A DNA stretch of 64,000 nucleotides from an uncultured Halomicronema sp. (GTDB lineage Bacteria > Cyanobacteriota > Cyanobacteriia > Phormidesmidales > Phormidesmidaceae). Under the pieces are notes generated by a model. It worked only from the letters and a program-made list of their open reading frames with translations, did no database searches and had not been told where the DNA came from. The translations under genes and the position numbers were made by a program. This document shows positions 48,131 through 57,550 of the stretch, piece after piece. The stretch lies in assembly GCA_937899725.1 (NCBI GenBank), contig CALCCA010000112.1, forward strand, positions 1 through 64,000. The letters are read 5' to 3'. The first letter of the stretch is position 1. The number at the start of each line of letters is the position of its first letter.

Positions 48131-48574
48131 ATGAAGCTAACGAAGCGAGGGCATTACAGCGTTAAAGCGCTCTTGGATTTAAGTTTGCAATCGGCTAGCG
48201 GTCTCGCCTCAGTGAACGCGATCGCCCAGCGGCAAGATTTACCTGCGCCTTATTTAGAGAAACTGCTGATTGAGCTACGGCGAGCGAATTTGGTGGTCTC
48301 TGTGCGGGGGGCGCAGGGCGGCTATCGGCTGGCCCGGACCGCGGCCAATATTTCCCTCGGTGAAATCTTAGAGGCCGTGGGTGAGACTGTCGCGCCGCTG
48401 CCTCACTATCAGCCTGATCTAGCCCAGGCCGAAGATTGGGTGACTTTCAGCATTTGGAAACGGCTGCACGAAAAGATGAAGGCGGCGCTCTTTAGCATTT
48501 CGCTAGAAGACCTGTACTACGATGCCCGCAGCTGGCAGGCCGCTCAAGGAGAAAATGCCAGCTTTGTGGTGTAG
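48131..48574 (+). CDS. Rrf2-family transcriptional regulator without cysteines
   Basis: The 147-residue protein has the Rrf2 winged helix: MKLTKRGHYSVKALLDL, IAQRQDLPAPYLEKLL and VSVRGAQGGYRLAR. It contains no cysteine at all, so it cannot bind the Fe-S cluster used by IscR and NsrR. It may sense something else or act constitutively. The 3' end overlaps cbiB by 20 bp, making a coupled pair. Confidence 0.9.
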   Translation: MKLTKRGHYSVKALLDLSLQSASGLASVNAIAQRQDLPAPYLEKLLIELRRANLVVSVRGAQGGYRLARTAANISLGEILEAVGETVAPLPHYQPDLAQAEDWVTFSIWKRLHEKMKAALFSISLEDLYYDARSWQAAQGENASFVV

Positions 48575-49547
48575 TGGGCCAATTTTTGTCCTGTGGTTGG
48601 CGAGTCTGCTCGATTTTGTGGTTGGCGACCCTTGGGGCTGGCTGCATCCGGTGCAGGTCATGGGCGGGGCGATTCGCGCCTATGAGCAGGTGGTCTTTAA
48701 TTGCGTTAAAAGTCCCTTGGGGCAGCGTTGCCTGGGGGTTGGACTCGGTTTAGGCTTGCCCGTACTGAGTGGCGCGATCGCGATCGCCCTCACCTCGGGA
48801 GCCTGGCAGCTACATCCGCTCCTGGGCGGCGGGGTAGCCACAGTGATGTTGGCGAGCTGTCTGGCGGGCCGGAGCTTGCGCCGCGCCGCCGATGACGTGC
48901 TCTTACCGCTCCATGCTGGTAACTTGCCCGAAGCGCGCAACCGCCTCAGACTCTACGTCGGGCGTGACACACAGAACCTCTCGGCCACTGAAATCTTGCG
49001 CGCCGTTATGGAAACTATTAGCGAAAATGCGACCGACGGCGTGATGGCGCCGCTGTTTTATGCGCTGGTGGGCATGGCGATCACGCCGGTACTGGGAGTG
49101 GGTCTGGCGATCGCCTACAAAGCGCTCAGCACGCTAGATTCCATGGTGGGCTATCGTTCCGCCCCTTACACCGATTTGGGCTGGTTCAGCGCCCGGCTAG
49201 AAGATGCGGCGACCTGGTTACCTTGCCGTCTGACCGTGCTGACGGTGGCGCTGCTGGCCGGTCAGCCAGGCCGAGTATGGCGCTTGTGTCGGCGCGATGC
49301 GGCGGCCGATCCCAGTCCTAACGCGGGCTGGAGTGAATGCGCCTACGCGGCGGCATTGGGCGTGCAGTTGGGCGGCGTCAATGTTTATCGTGGTGCGGTC
49401 AAACAGAAACCGCTGTTGGGTGAACCGCTGCGCCCAATCACAGCTGGCCTGATTGCTCAAGGGTTACGACTCACCCGGTGGTCATTTTTGACTTGGCTCG
49501 TCGGGGGCAGCTTGCTCCTCAGCCTGCGCTATCCGCCCCTGTGTTGA
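48555..49547 (+). CDS. cbiB: Adenosylcobinamide-phosphate synthase
   Basis: The 330-residue membrane protein (CbiB/CobD) attaches the aminopropanol arm in cobalamin or pseudocobalamin synthesis. The family motifs are DFVVGDPWGWLHPVQVMG, RDTQNLSATEILRAVMETISENATDGVMAPLFYALVG (here cited by parts) and ALSTLDSMVGYRSAPY. AAGGAG lies 4 bp before the ATG at 48555, which fixes the start although the frame runs on to 48522. It overlaps the Rrf2 gene. Confidence 0.93.
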   Translation: MPALWCSGPIFVLWLASLLDFVVGDPWGWLHPVQVMGGAIRAYEQVVFNCVKSPLGQRCLGVGLGLGLPVLSGAIAIALTSGAWQLHPLLGGGVATVMLASCLAGRSLRRAADDVLLPLHAGNLPEARNRLRLYVGRDTQNLSATEILRAVMETISENATDGVMAPLFYALVGMAITPVLGVGLAIAYKALSTLDSMVGYRSAPYTDLGWFSARLEDAATWLPCRLTVLTVALLAGQPGRVWRLCRRDAAADPSPNAGWSECAYAAALGVQLGGVNVYRGAVKQKPLLGEPLRPITAGLIAQGLRLTRWSFLTWLVGGSLLLSLRYPPLC

Positions 49548-49847
49548 GGGCATATGGCTAGGCAAGGGCTCGATGCGAAAGCTTTCCCCTGCGATCAGGC
49601 TGCTATTTTTGAGCCCCTCACCACATAGGATTTGTGTGGAGCAATCGGGCTAACAATCGAATTTGGCCAGCGTTCGAGCCCCCTGAAAGCGGTAAGTGAT
49701 GGATAATCCAAAAAGGCCGCCGCTCAAACATCATGATTGGGCGATCGCGGCACCAACCCAACCCACCGTCCGCTTGCTCTTTGCAGTCCGCTGAGCCGTG
49801 CCCACACTGTGAACTGATTGTTTTTGAGCTTTTATGAGTTTTAACTG
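49548..49847. other. Intergenic region before pyrR
   Basis: 300 bp with no ORF of note. It holds the pyrR promoter; no cobalamin or pyrimidine leader structure is obvious. Confidence 0.3.
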
Positions 49848-50384
49848 ATGGCTAGCTTTGTTGACATTCTCACCACAGAAGAACTGCGGCGCACCGTCAA
49901 CCGCCTCGCTTCAGAAATTGTGGAGCGTGCTGGAGCGTTAGACAACCTTGCTTTAGTGGGCATTCACACTCGGGGCGTGCCTCTCGCGCACTTGCTAGCC
50001 GAACAAATTGCTCACTTAGAAAATTTTGCCGTGGCCCTCGGCACGCTGGATATCACCTTTTATCGAGACGATCTCGACAGTATTGGCATTCGCACCCCCG
50101 AGCGCACTGACATTGACTTTGACCTGTCAGGCAAAACGCTGGTGCTAGTGGATGATGTGATCTTTAGTGGGCGCACTATTCGCGCTGCCCTCAACGCCGT
50201 GACTGACTATGGCCGACCAGAAATGATTCAGCTGGCAGTCCTCATTGATCGCGGCCATCGGCAACTCCCGATTCACCCTGATTTTGTTGGTAAAGCGGTG
50301 CCCACTGCTCGCCATGAAGTGGTCAAGGTCTTTTTGTCAGATATTGATGGCCACGATGCCGTGCAGCTGTTGCGCCGCGACTAG
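49848..50384 (+). CDS. pyrR: PyrR bifunctional regulator / uracil phosphoribosyltransferase
   Basis: The 178-residue protein has the PRPP-binding motif [17 protein letters not shown] and the PyrR phrases [12 protein letters not shown] and [16 protein letters not shown]. In Bacillus it binds pyr mRNA leaders and makes UMP from uracil; in cyanobacteria the RNA-binding role is less certain. No pyr operon genes follow; the next gene is on the other strand. Confidence 0.94.
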   Translation: MASFVDILTTEELRRTVNRLASEIVERAGALDNLALVGIHTRGVPLAHLLAEQIAHLENFAVALGTLDITFYRDDLDSIGIRTPERTDIDFDLSGKTLVLVDDVIFSGRTIRAALNAVTDYGRPEMIQLAVLIDRGHRQLPIHPDFVGKAVPTARHEVVKVFLSDIDGHDAVQLLRRD

Positions 50385-50516
50385 GCCATTAAGCTGGTTG
50401 CCGTGACCTAGATGCGTTTCTTCATTGAGGGGAATGGAGCCTGGGAGCAGCGGCGCAAGGGGGCGAAATTTCGAGCGCTTGTTTCGCTATCTGGCAGAAC
50501 GCGATCACTCCGAGCG

Positions 50517-51659
50517 CTAAGAGTTGGAAAGACCGCTGAGGAAACCGCCGCTGAGGCGACTGATGGCGCGTTGGGCGACTTCGCTGTAGCCCAGCTTGCC
50601 GTTAAACAGTTTCACGATAGTCGGGGCGGCATTGGGCCGCTTGACGCCAATGCGATAGGCCAGCTTCGGCGCTTTGTAAAACACCTGGGCCAGCCGTTTT
50701 GCCCAGCGCATATCTTGCCCCCATTCGGCTTGCATCACGTGGGTATAGCCCTCTAGAGCGTTGAGGTCGCCCGCGATCGCTCGGTCAATTGCCGCTGCCG
50801 CCTTGACCCCGCTAAACAACGCGGGCCGAATGCCCTCTGCCGTAAACGGATCGACCACGCAGGCAGCTTCCCCCACTAACAGGGCGTTTTGGGTATGCAG
50901 TCGCTGGTCGCCATCCCACGCCAAGATGGGGTGCCCGTGGGCCTTTTGCTGCGACATCGTCACATCAAACTGGGTGGCATAGTCAGCAATGGGCGCTCGC
51001 AGATCTTGACGACGCTGGTCACCCACTCGCATGACGCCCCCCCCGATGGAATAGCCATCCGCTTTCGGAAAATTCCATAGGTAGCCGTGCTGCACCATGC
51101 CCATTTCTAGGTAAAGCAGCGGCTCGTCCGGCATTTCTAAGCGCGGTTCAATCTCGACGGCGGCGGCCAGCAAGTGACGCCGCTGGGTAAAGCCCAACCA
51201 TTTGGCCATGACCCCGCGTCCGCCATCGGCAGCCAGTAGGTACCGGCCCTCAACTGGCCCGCGCGACGTTTCGACCTGCCAGCGATCGCCCTTAAATTCG
51301 ATCCCTTTGGCCTTGGTCTCTTGCCATAGTTCGGCTCCTTGGCGCTGAGCTTGCTGCACCAAAAAATAGTCAAACTGATCACGGCGCACCATCCACAGGG
51401 CTTCGTCGTCGGGCACCTCCGCATCAACCGGGTCGGTCATCTTCCAGGTGCAGCGAATGCGCTTGACCCGGACCGAAATGGCGGGTGAAAAGTCGAAGTC
51501 AAACCACTCGGCCACTTGGGGGGAGACGCCGCCGCCACAGGGCTTATAGCGCGGTAACGCTTCCCGCTCAATCAGCAAAACCGAGTGGCCTTGCTTGGCC
51601 AGATGATAGGCCGCCGCGCCGCCGCCTGGTCCCGCCCCAACAATAATGCAGTCGTACAT
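50517..51659 (-). CDS. Geranylgeranyl-reductase-family FAD-dependent oxidoreductase
   Basis: The 380-residue flavoprotein has the FAD-binding MYDCIIVGAGPGGGAAAYHLA, the substrate-side RYKPCGGGVSP, and VGEAACVVDPFTAEGIRPAL before the C-terminal domain. It belongs to the family that includes ChlP and archaeal GGR, but it lacks the length of cyanobacterial ChlP. It probably reduces an isoprenoid or related double bond; the substrate is unknown. It is a single gene, followed upstream by the 846-residue fusion gene on the same strand. Confidence 0.88.
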   Translation of the reverse strand: MYDCIIVGAGPGGGAAAYHLAKQGHSVLLIEREALPRYKPCGGGVSPQVAEWFDFDFSPAISVRVKRIRCTWKMTDPVDAEVPDDEALWMVRRDQFDYFLVQQAQRQGAELWQETKAKGIEFKGDRWQVETSRGPVEGRYLLAADGGRGVMAKWLGFTQRRHLLAAAVEIEPRLEMPDEPLLYLEMGMVQHGYLWNFPKADGYSIGGGVMRVGDQRRQDLRAPIADYATQFDVTMSQQKAHGHPILAWDGDQRLHTQNALLVGEAACVVDPFTAEGIRPALFSGVKAAAAIDRAIAGDLNALEGYTHVMQAEWGQDMRWAKRLAQVFYKAPKLAYRIGVKRPNAAPTIVKLFNGKLGYSEVAQRAISRLSGGFLSGLSNS

Positions 51660-51944
51660 AGTGAGCTCAAATCCGAATAATGCCTAGTCTGAAAACTGGG
51701 ATGATTTACCAGTTGCTGCTCGGTGCCAATCCATCTGACGTGACCGATGCGAATGCACTTAAAGTCAGCAGGGGTAGGCGATCGCCGTTGCCTGATTGAG
51801 ATTGTGGGCTGGCTGGACGGTTTCGTCAAACCGCGCTGCCCGCTCAAACCATGGCATGCCGATCAAATCTACGGACTGGGTCAGGCCCCCTCTGTGAACA
51901 TTCCCCCAAATTTAGAACAACCCTGCTCTGGGCCAACATCACTG

Positions 51945-54485
51945 TCAAATACCAACGACTAGGCGCCATAGTCCGACCGTCAAACCCAAAATAGCCAGAT
52001 GCTGAGGCAGCATGAGCCGCAGGGGGTAGCGAGCAATTTTTTGCGTCAGGATGATCGACAGCAGCGCTCCGACGAGTAGCGCCGTCCCCTGCAAAAAGGC
52101 AATGACTGCTGGGTGCGCGACCACCACCGGTAGGCTCACACCCGATAGACCAATCGTGGCCGCCCCCACAGGCAACACCCGCCCTGCTTCGGTCAAAAAT
52201 AACCGCAGATAGTGCGCCAGGGTGCCGGTCAGCACCAGCGGCAAATAACCATAGGCCAGCTCGACAAAGGGACGGGGCGATCGCGTCACGGCCAGCCGAT
52301 GCATCAGATGGAGCAAGGCTTGCGCCGCCAAGGGAATCAGGGCGGGTAGGCTCAAAAGGGCGATCGCCACGCCGCCGTGCACCCAAAAGTTTGCCAAATC
52401 AAGCGGCCAGTCAAGCGCGGTCAGCAGCTCCGGCAGGCGATGCAAAAACACCGCATCGAGCAGCAGCAACAGCAACGCCACCTCGTAGGCGCGGGGTGTA
52501 TGGGTCGTCCATAGCTCAATGCCTGGTGGCCGTAGGTTGAACTCAACTGAGCGATGCGGGCAAGCTTTGAGACAGGTCATGCAGAGCACGCAGTCGCGAT
52601 TTTCTTCTAGCTGCGCGGGATGGGAATAAATCGGGCAACCGCCAGTGTCCTGACCTTCGCCTTTGGCTGGCCCCCCTTTGTAGCACTGGTAGGTGGTGCA
52701 TTCAGCCGAACAGGTGCCTTGCTGTGCCCGCAGCTCCGTCATCGAGAGCTTGGCATACAGGCCATTCATGCCGCCGATGGGGCAGAGATAGCGACACCAA
52801 AAGCGCCGCTCAAAAATTTGAGAAAAGACGATCGCCCCGGCGGTAATCAACAGCAGCAGACAGGATGACAGATAGGCCGTGTTTTCCAAATTCCACAGCT
52901 CTTCCCACAGCAGAATGAGGGCAAATAGACCAAACAAAAACCAGCCGCCCCAGCGATCCGCTTCTTCACGGGGCCAGCGTTTGAGCGATCGCGGCCAGAG
53001 CTTGAGCGACAGGGTTTGCAGCGCTTCGCCGTAAATCATAAACGGACACACCGCACACCAAGCGCGCCCCAAAAACGGGAACACCAGCAGAATTAGCGGC
53101 CACCACCAAGCCCAAAACAAATTGAGCGCCACGTTGTGATCGCGCGTTTGCGGCCCCAAAAACAGCATCGCGTTGAAGAGGGCAAAGGCGGTGAGCGTTA
53201 GCCCATAGTTGATGCGATCGGGCCACCAAGCACTGCGCAAAAAGCGCCGCAGATTGGGGTAGGCATTGAGCAAATTGGTGCGAAACTGTTTCTTTTTGCT
53301 CTGAGACGGCCAGAGAATTTCTTCGGTCAGCAGACACCCGACGGCCACCTGCGAGAGCGCTCGCGACACCAGACTCTCCAGCTCGCGCAAATTGTTGGGA
53401 AAGTCGTAAGCCTGCAGGCGACGAATCGCCTCAGGGGTCACGCCAATTCGCCGCTGGCCTTTGGCTCGGCTAATCAGGCTGATGTAGTACTTGACATAGT
53501 CTTCAATGTCGGCTTTGCGCACCCGCAGGGGAGGGACTTTAATTTGGCTATTCACCACTGCGCTCAGTGTCGGCACGGGTCGTTCTGCAATCAAAATAAA
53601 ACGGGCAGCGCTGGAGCGCTCAGGAGCAGACTCGGTGGAATCGTGGGGAATAGGCCGATAGGTGCCGGTCTTGAGCAGGGTGGCAATCGCCCCCACCAGA
53701 TTTGACGGCAACTCCCCCACATTGTTTAGCACTAGCGTGCCGCGATCCAGCGCTTCGAGCAGACTGGGCTTGCCCCCCGCGCGACCAAACAGTTCCGCGC
53801 CACTGGTTTGCAGGCGCGCACAGTCAACCTGGATGATCGGTTGTCGCCGATAGACCGACCCGTAATGGATGAGCGCGGCAATATTGTCTTTTTCGACCCC
53901 TGGCTCCCCAAAAATCAGCACCGAGCCACAGCCATCAGGGCAATCTTTAAACGCCTCACGAATCTGCTGTCGCAGTCGGGTGGCATAGCGACTGCGACCA
54001 ATCACCCCCCGCCGCGCTTTGGTCACCAGGTACGGCCGCAAAACATCCTGGCGCTCTTGCTCATAGGTCAACTGTGAGGTGACCTGCCGCAGTTCTGCCG
54101 TCACCTGCTGCGAAAACACCTGAATCACGTCGGGATGCGCTGCTGTGAAAACCTGAAACCGTTCCGCTGAGAGATACCAAACTTCAGAGTCACAGAGAGA
54201 TAGAACCGTCTTTTCGACGGGCTCATCTAGCAGCAGCGATCGCAAGTTGAGCACCGAACCCGGCAAAAAGCTTCTCGGTAAGCTAGCTCCAGGCTCATGC
54301 TCTAGTCGCCCCGACACCAAGATGTACAGCCCCGTTGGTGCCGTCTCAGCCACCACCACCACTTGCTCGGGCGGCACGTGACGAGTCTCCAGCTGTTCAC
54401 TCAGGGCCGTTAGGGTCGCCTGACTCAACCCGCTGAGGGCCGATCGCTCCTGCAGCCAGGTTGCCCGCGCTTCCACCGTCATCAT
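51945..54485 (-). CDS. Fusion of CNB domain, degenerate sigma-54-type AAA+ domain and membrane polyferredoxin
   Basis: The 846-residue protein has a cyclic-nucleotide-binding fold (about 15-140), then an AAA+ module related to NtrC-type activators (about 160-395): Walker A-like GEPGVEKDN (193), sensor region ADIEDYVKYYI and FPNNLRELESLVSRAL. The Walker B acids are replaced by Asn (LVLNN, 251-255). The GAFTGA loop and the C-terminal HTH are missing. Then come NapH/CcoG-like membrane helices with WCAVCP (near 476) and WCRYLCP (near 563), two Cys clusters (592/596/601/617 and 632/635/638/642, the latter CxxCxxCxxxCP), and five or more C-terminal helices. It may couple a ligand signal to membrane electron transfer. 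Confidence 0.88.
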   Translation of the reverse strand: MMTVEARATWLQERSALSGLSQATLTALSEQLETRHVPPEQVVVVAETAPTGLYILVSGRLEHEPGASLPRSFLPGSVLNLRSLLLDEPVEKTVLSLCDSEVWYLSAERFQVFTAAHPDVIQVFSQQVTAELRQVTSQLTYEQERQDVLRPYLVTKARRGVIGRSRYATRLRQQIREAFKDCPDGCGSVLIFGEPGVEKDNIAALIHYGSVYRRQPIIQVDCARLQTSGAELFGRAGGKPSLLEALDRGTLVLNNVGELPSNLVGAIATLLKTGTYRPIPHDSTESAPERSSAARFILIAERPVPTLSAVVNSQIKVPPLRVRKADIEDYVKYYISLISRAKGQRRIGVTPEAIRRLQAYDFPNNLRELESLVSRALSQVAVGCLLTEEILWPSQSKKKQFRTNLLNAYPNLRRFLRSAWWPDRINYGLTLTAFALFNAMLFLGPQTRDHNVALNLFWAWWWPLILLVFPFLGRAWCAVCPFMIYGEALQTLSLKLWPRSLKRWPREEADRWGGWFLFGLFALILLWEELWNLENTAYLSSCLLLLITAGAIVFSQIFERRFWCRYLCPIGGMNGLYAKLSMTELRAQQGTCSAECTTYQCYKGGPAKGEGQDTGGCPIYSHPAQLEENRDCVLCMTCLKACPHRSVEFNLRPPGIELWTTHTPRAYEVALLLLLLDAVFLHRLPELLTALDWPLDLANFWVHGGVAIALLSLPALIPLAAQALLHLMHRLAVTRSPRPFVELAYGYLPLVLTGTLAHYLRLFLTEAGRVLPVGAATIGLSGVSLPVVVAHPAVIAFLQGTALLVGALLSIILTQKIARYPLRLMLPQHLAILGLTVGLWRLVVGI

Positions 54486-55033
54486 GATGAGTCTGCCCCC
54501 TTTGCCGTAATCTGAGGTCGTCAGACTTATTGGCGTGTCCCCATGATAAATCTCTTCGATCTGTGGGTTCCCTGTGCGTTACTTGCGTTAATCCTCGGGG
54601 CTGCCATCTACTTTGCGCGGCTGTAGACTAACTCAAAATCCGGTAGCTCACGCTCCGCAGTCGTCAGGATTGAGGGCACCTGTCATAGGACGATCTAGGG
54701 CGCGGGTCTGGGGGTGCGATCGCCGCCGCTCTATGCCATCGTCCCGCTTCCCACGAACGACAAAGATATCAACAAAAGCTGATGCATTTACCGTATAGGG
54801 TTTTCTCTATGCATGACTGAGGTACTGCCGTTTTCTGACCTGAGATGAAGAGCCTACGGGTTAGAAGGAAAAGGTTTCAGAACGCTGCTCAAACTTCCAT
54901 GAGTAGCTTAAACAGGCAATATGCTTTAGGTTCACAACAACAATATTTTGTGTTGCAGGCTATTGACTTTGGCGTAGTACCATGGACTTTAAGATTGACA
55001 GTATCATAAGCTAGATGCAAGGAAAATATAGCT
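54486..55033. other. Intergenic region upstream of ado
   Basis: This 548-bp region between divergent genes holds a possible 27-codon ORF (54543-54626). Near the ado start there is a TTGACT (54963-54968) with ACTTTA 17 bp on, a possible but weak promoter. The ado ribosome site AAGGAA (55019-55024) is clear. Confidence 0.4.
54543..54626 (+). CDS. Possible small single-helix membrane protein
   Basis: A 27-codon ORF encodes a short polar start (MINLFD) and one hydrophobic helix ending in Arg-Leu (LWVPCALLALILGAAIYFAR). Size and shape match the tiny subunits of photosystems, cytochrome b6f and NDH-1, but I do not recognise it as any of them. No strong ribosome site precedes it. The support is only composition and position. 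Confidence 0.3.
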   Translation: MINLFDLWVPCALLALILGAAIYFARL

Positions 55034-55729
55034 ATGCAACAGTTGGATATCTCTCCTACCTTTGATTATCAGTCTGAAGGCTATAAAGACGCCTATAGTC
55101 GAGTCAACGCGATTGTGATCGAAGGTGAGCAAGAGGCTTTCGATAACTACTGCAAATTAGCGGAGTTGCTCCCTGATGCTAAGGATGACCTGCTGCGGTT
55201 AGCTAAGATGGAAAAGCGCCACATGAAGGGTTTCCAAGCTTGTGGTAAGAATTTGGCGGTCACCGCCGACATGGCCTTTGCTGAAGTTTTTTTCAAGCAA
55301 CTCCATCAGAATTTTCAAACGGCCTGGGCTGAAGGCAAAATCGTGACTTGCCTGTTGATTCAGTCTTTGATTATCGAAACTTTCGCGATTTCTGCTTATA
55401 ACATCTACATTCCCGTGGCGGATGACTTTGCTCGCAAGATCACTGAAGGCGTGGTCAAAGATGAGTACATGCATCTCAATTTTGGCGAAGAATGGTTGAA
55501 AGCTAACTTTGAGGCGTCTAAGGCCGAACTCGAAGCCGCTAATCGCGAAAATCTGCCGATCGTTTGGGCCATGCTCAATGAAGTCGCTGACGACGCTAAC
55601 GTGCTCGGCATGGAGAAAGAGGCGCTGATCGAAGACTTCATGATTACCTACGGTGAAGCCCTCGGTAACATTGGCTTTTCTAGCCGCGAAGTGATGAAGC
55701 TCTCCGCTCAAGGCTTAGCGACGGCATAG
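55034..55729 (+). CDS. ado: Aldehyde-deformylating oxygenase
   Basis: The 231-residue ferritin-like di-iron enzyme turns fatty aldehydes into alkanes/alkenes and formate. It has the same length as the Synechococcus elongatus enzyme. The six metal ligands are present at Glu32 (IEGEQEAF), Glu60 and His63 ([10 protein letters not shown]), Glu115 (LIIETFAIS), Glu144 and His147 ([14 protein letters not shown]). It precedes acyl-ACP reductase, its usual partner, and ends at a likely terminator. The Cys of KVVTCLLIQ is also present. Confidence 0.98.
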   Translation: MQQLDISPTFDYQSEGYKDAYSRVNAIVIEGEQEAFDNYCKLAELLPDAKDDLLRLAKMEKRHMKGFQACGKNLAVTADMAFAEVFFKQLHQNFQTAWAEGKIVTCLLIQSLIIETFAISAYNIYIPVADDFARKITEGVVKDEYMHLNFGEEWLKANFEASKAELEAANRENLPIVWAMLNEVADDANVLGMEKEALIEDFMITYGEALGNIGFSSREVMKLSAQGLATA

Positions 55730-56138
55730 GCTGCTGATTAGCAGTCGGCTCCTCAGCATCAATTAGGCAAAGGCATGACTCTGGTGGCACAAGCTAGCCT
55801 CGGGTCATGCCTTTTCTGTAGTGCTGGATGTTCTCCGTACCGATCATGAATCGGCCTCGCCGCTCACCGGGTGAATGCGACCCAGAAGACTCTCTGGCGC
55901 GGGCGATCGCCTGACTCAGCCATACAGTAGACCCGATCACGGCTTGATCTGAGAGGCCGACGTAGCTTTAAAGCGTCAGATCGGGCAGCTTAGCTTGTAG
56001 AATCCTTGATATTCCGCCTTGCGCCTAAAACCTCTTACAGTAACTTTGATGATTTAGGTGCAGCTTGAGATATCTTGCGAAAGCTAAACGCTTTTGCAGG
56101 TTTTGCATTCCCTTTTGAGGTGACAACGCAGGATCACG
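55730..56138. other. Intergenic region between ado and aar
   Basis: A hairpin at 55769-55814 probably terminates ado. The rest should hold a separate aar promoter. No other feature is recognised. Confidence 0.4.
55769..55816 (+). terminator. Probable ado terminator
   Basis: AAAGGCATGAC (55769-55779) pairs with GTCATGCCTTT (55804-55814), followed by TTCT. The loop is 24 nt, which is long for an intrinsic terminator. Confidence 0.6.
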
Positions 56139-57191
56139 ATGTTTGGCCTAATTGGACATTTAACAAGTATCGACCACGCACAATCCGTAGCCCGCGATTT
56201 GGGATATCCCGAATATGCCGATCAGGGGTTGGATTTTTGGTGTAGTGCCCCGCCACAAATTGTGGACACGATTAAGGTAACGAGCGCGACCGGACAAACC
56301 ATTGAAGGGTTTTATGTCGAGTCCTGCTTTTTGCCTGAGATGTTGGCGGCTCGCCGCATCAAAACAGCGGCTCGCAAAGTGATCAATGCGATGGCGCACG
56401 CCCAAAAGAACGGCATTGATATCACCGCGCTAGGCGGGTTCTCATCGATTATTTTTGAGAATTTTAATTTGCATCAGATGAAGCAGGTGCGCAACGTTTC
56501 CCTAGAGTTTGAGCGGTTTACCACGGGCAACACCCACACGGCTTACATTATTTGTCGACAAATTGAGGCGGCATCGCAAAAGCTAGGCATCAATTTATCC
56601 GAGGCCAAAGTTGCGGTCTGTGGCGCGACCGGTGATATCGGCAGTGCCGTTTGCCGCTGGTTAGATGCCCGCACCGATGCCAAAGAGCTGCTGCTAATTG
56701 CCCGCAACCAAGAACGGCTGAAAAATCTGCAGCAAGAGCTCGGGCGCGGCACTATTTCCACGGATATCGAATCGGCGCTGGCCCAAGCCGATGTCGTGGT
56801 CTGGGTGGCCAGCATGGCCAAGGGCATCGAAATCGATCCGCAGATCCTCAAGCGGCCTTGCCTGATGATTGATGGTGGCTATCCCAAAAATTTAGATAGC
56901 CACTTCAACGCCGAGGGCATTCACGTCTTAAAGGGCGGCATCGTTGAGCACTCTCTAGACATTGACTGGCGCATCATGAGCATCGTCAATATGGATGTGC
57001 CCGCCCGGCAGCTGTTTGCCTGTTTTGCTGAGTCGATGCTGCTGGAATTTGAGAAGTGGTATACCAACTTTTCTTGGGGACGCAATCAAATCACCCTGGA
57101 GAAGATGGATCTGATTGGTCAAGCTTCAGTCAGGCACGGCTTTAGGCCCTTGCTCAACCTCAACGCCACACCGTTGACCTCGGAAGCTTAA
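56139..57191 (+). CDS. aar: Long-chain acyl-ACP reductase
   Basis: The 350-residue NADPH-dependent enzyme reduces acyl-ACP to fatty aldehyde, the substrate of ADO. It is slightly longer than the 341-residue S. elongatus enzyme. The conserved start [10 protein letters not shown], substrate-domain [16 protein letters not shown], Rossmann motif [18 protein letters not shown] and the active-site Cys in [11 protein letters not shown] are present. It is separated from ado by about 400 bp and followed by accA, the usual cyanobacterial arrangement. Confidence 0.97.
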   Translation: MFGLIGHLTSIDHAQSVARDLGYPEYADQGLDFWCSAPPQIVDTIKVTSATGQTIEGFYVESCFLPEMLAARRIKTAARKVINAMAHAQKNGIDITALGGFSSIIFENFNLHQMKQVRNVSLEFERFTTGNTHTAYIICRQIEAASQKLGINLSEAKVAVCGATGDIGSAVCRWLDARTDAKELLLIARNQERLKNLQQELGRGTISTDIESALAQADVVVWVASMAKGIEIDPQILKRPCLMIDGGYPKNLDSHFNAEGIHVLKGGIVEHSLDIDWRIMSIVNMDVPARQLFACFAESMLLEFEKWYTNFSWGRNQITLEKMDLIGQASVRHGFRPLLNLNATPLTSEA

Positions 57192-57550
57192 TCCACTGGT
57201 CGATCGCGATGAGTTTGCAGTGACTGCGATTGCTGCAAACTCATGGTTATGGTCTGCGCGGGTGATGCCGGCGAATAGCCAGATGAGCGCTCCCTCCCTA
57301 CGTTAGTCACTCTGAGCGGCGTTGAGCGGTTGGGGTTGCCTACCTTGATGGCGAGTTGATTCTGCCGCCTGAGCAAGCCTGTGGTTGCGGGGCGATCGCT
57401 ACGAGCGTCCGCGCTCGCAAGGGGAATCATCGCGGAAAGGAAATCAAGAACCGCTATGCTTACTAGATAGAGAAGTGGGTGCCTGCCGACTGTGGCCGTT
57501 TAGCACTTGTGGGGAGCCCACTTTATCTTTGCCCCGCTGTAGCTGAAATT
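57192..57550. other. Intergenic region between aar and accA
   Basis: A perfect 12-bp-arm hairpin at 57209-57244 follows the aar stop. The remainder shows no feature I can name. Confidence 0.35.
57209..57244. repeat. Inverted repeat after aar
   Basis: ATGAGTTTGCAG (57209-57220) and CTGCAAACTCAT (57233-57244) are exact complements around 12 nt. There is no T-run; it could be a terminator or mRNA-stabilising hairpin. Confidence 0.55.

Noticed and set aside
49548-49847. Cobalamin riboswitch near cbiB
   Set aside because: The region is downstream of cbiB and I find no recognisable B12-box; upstream of cbiB the sequence is coding (Rrf2).
51945-54485. Functional sigma-54 activator
   Set aside because: Walker B acids, GAFTGA loop and C-terminal HTH are missing, and cyanobacteria are generally reported to lack sigma-54.
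55199-55711. 170-codon ORF opposite ado
   Set aside because: Antisense to a highly conserved gene with all ligands present; no motif of its own.
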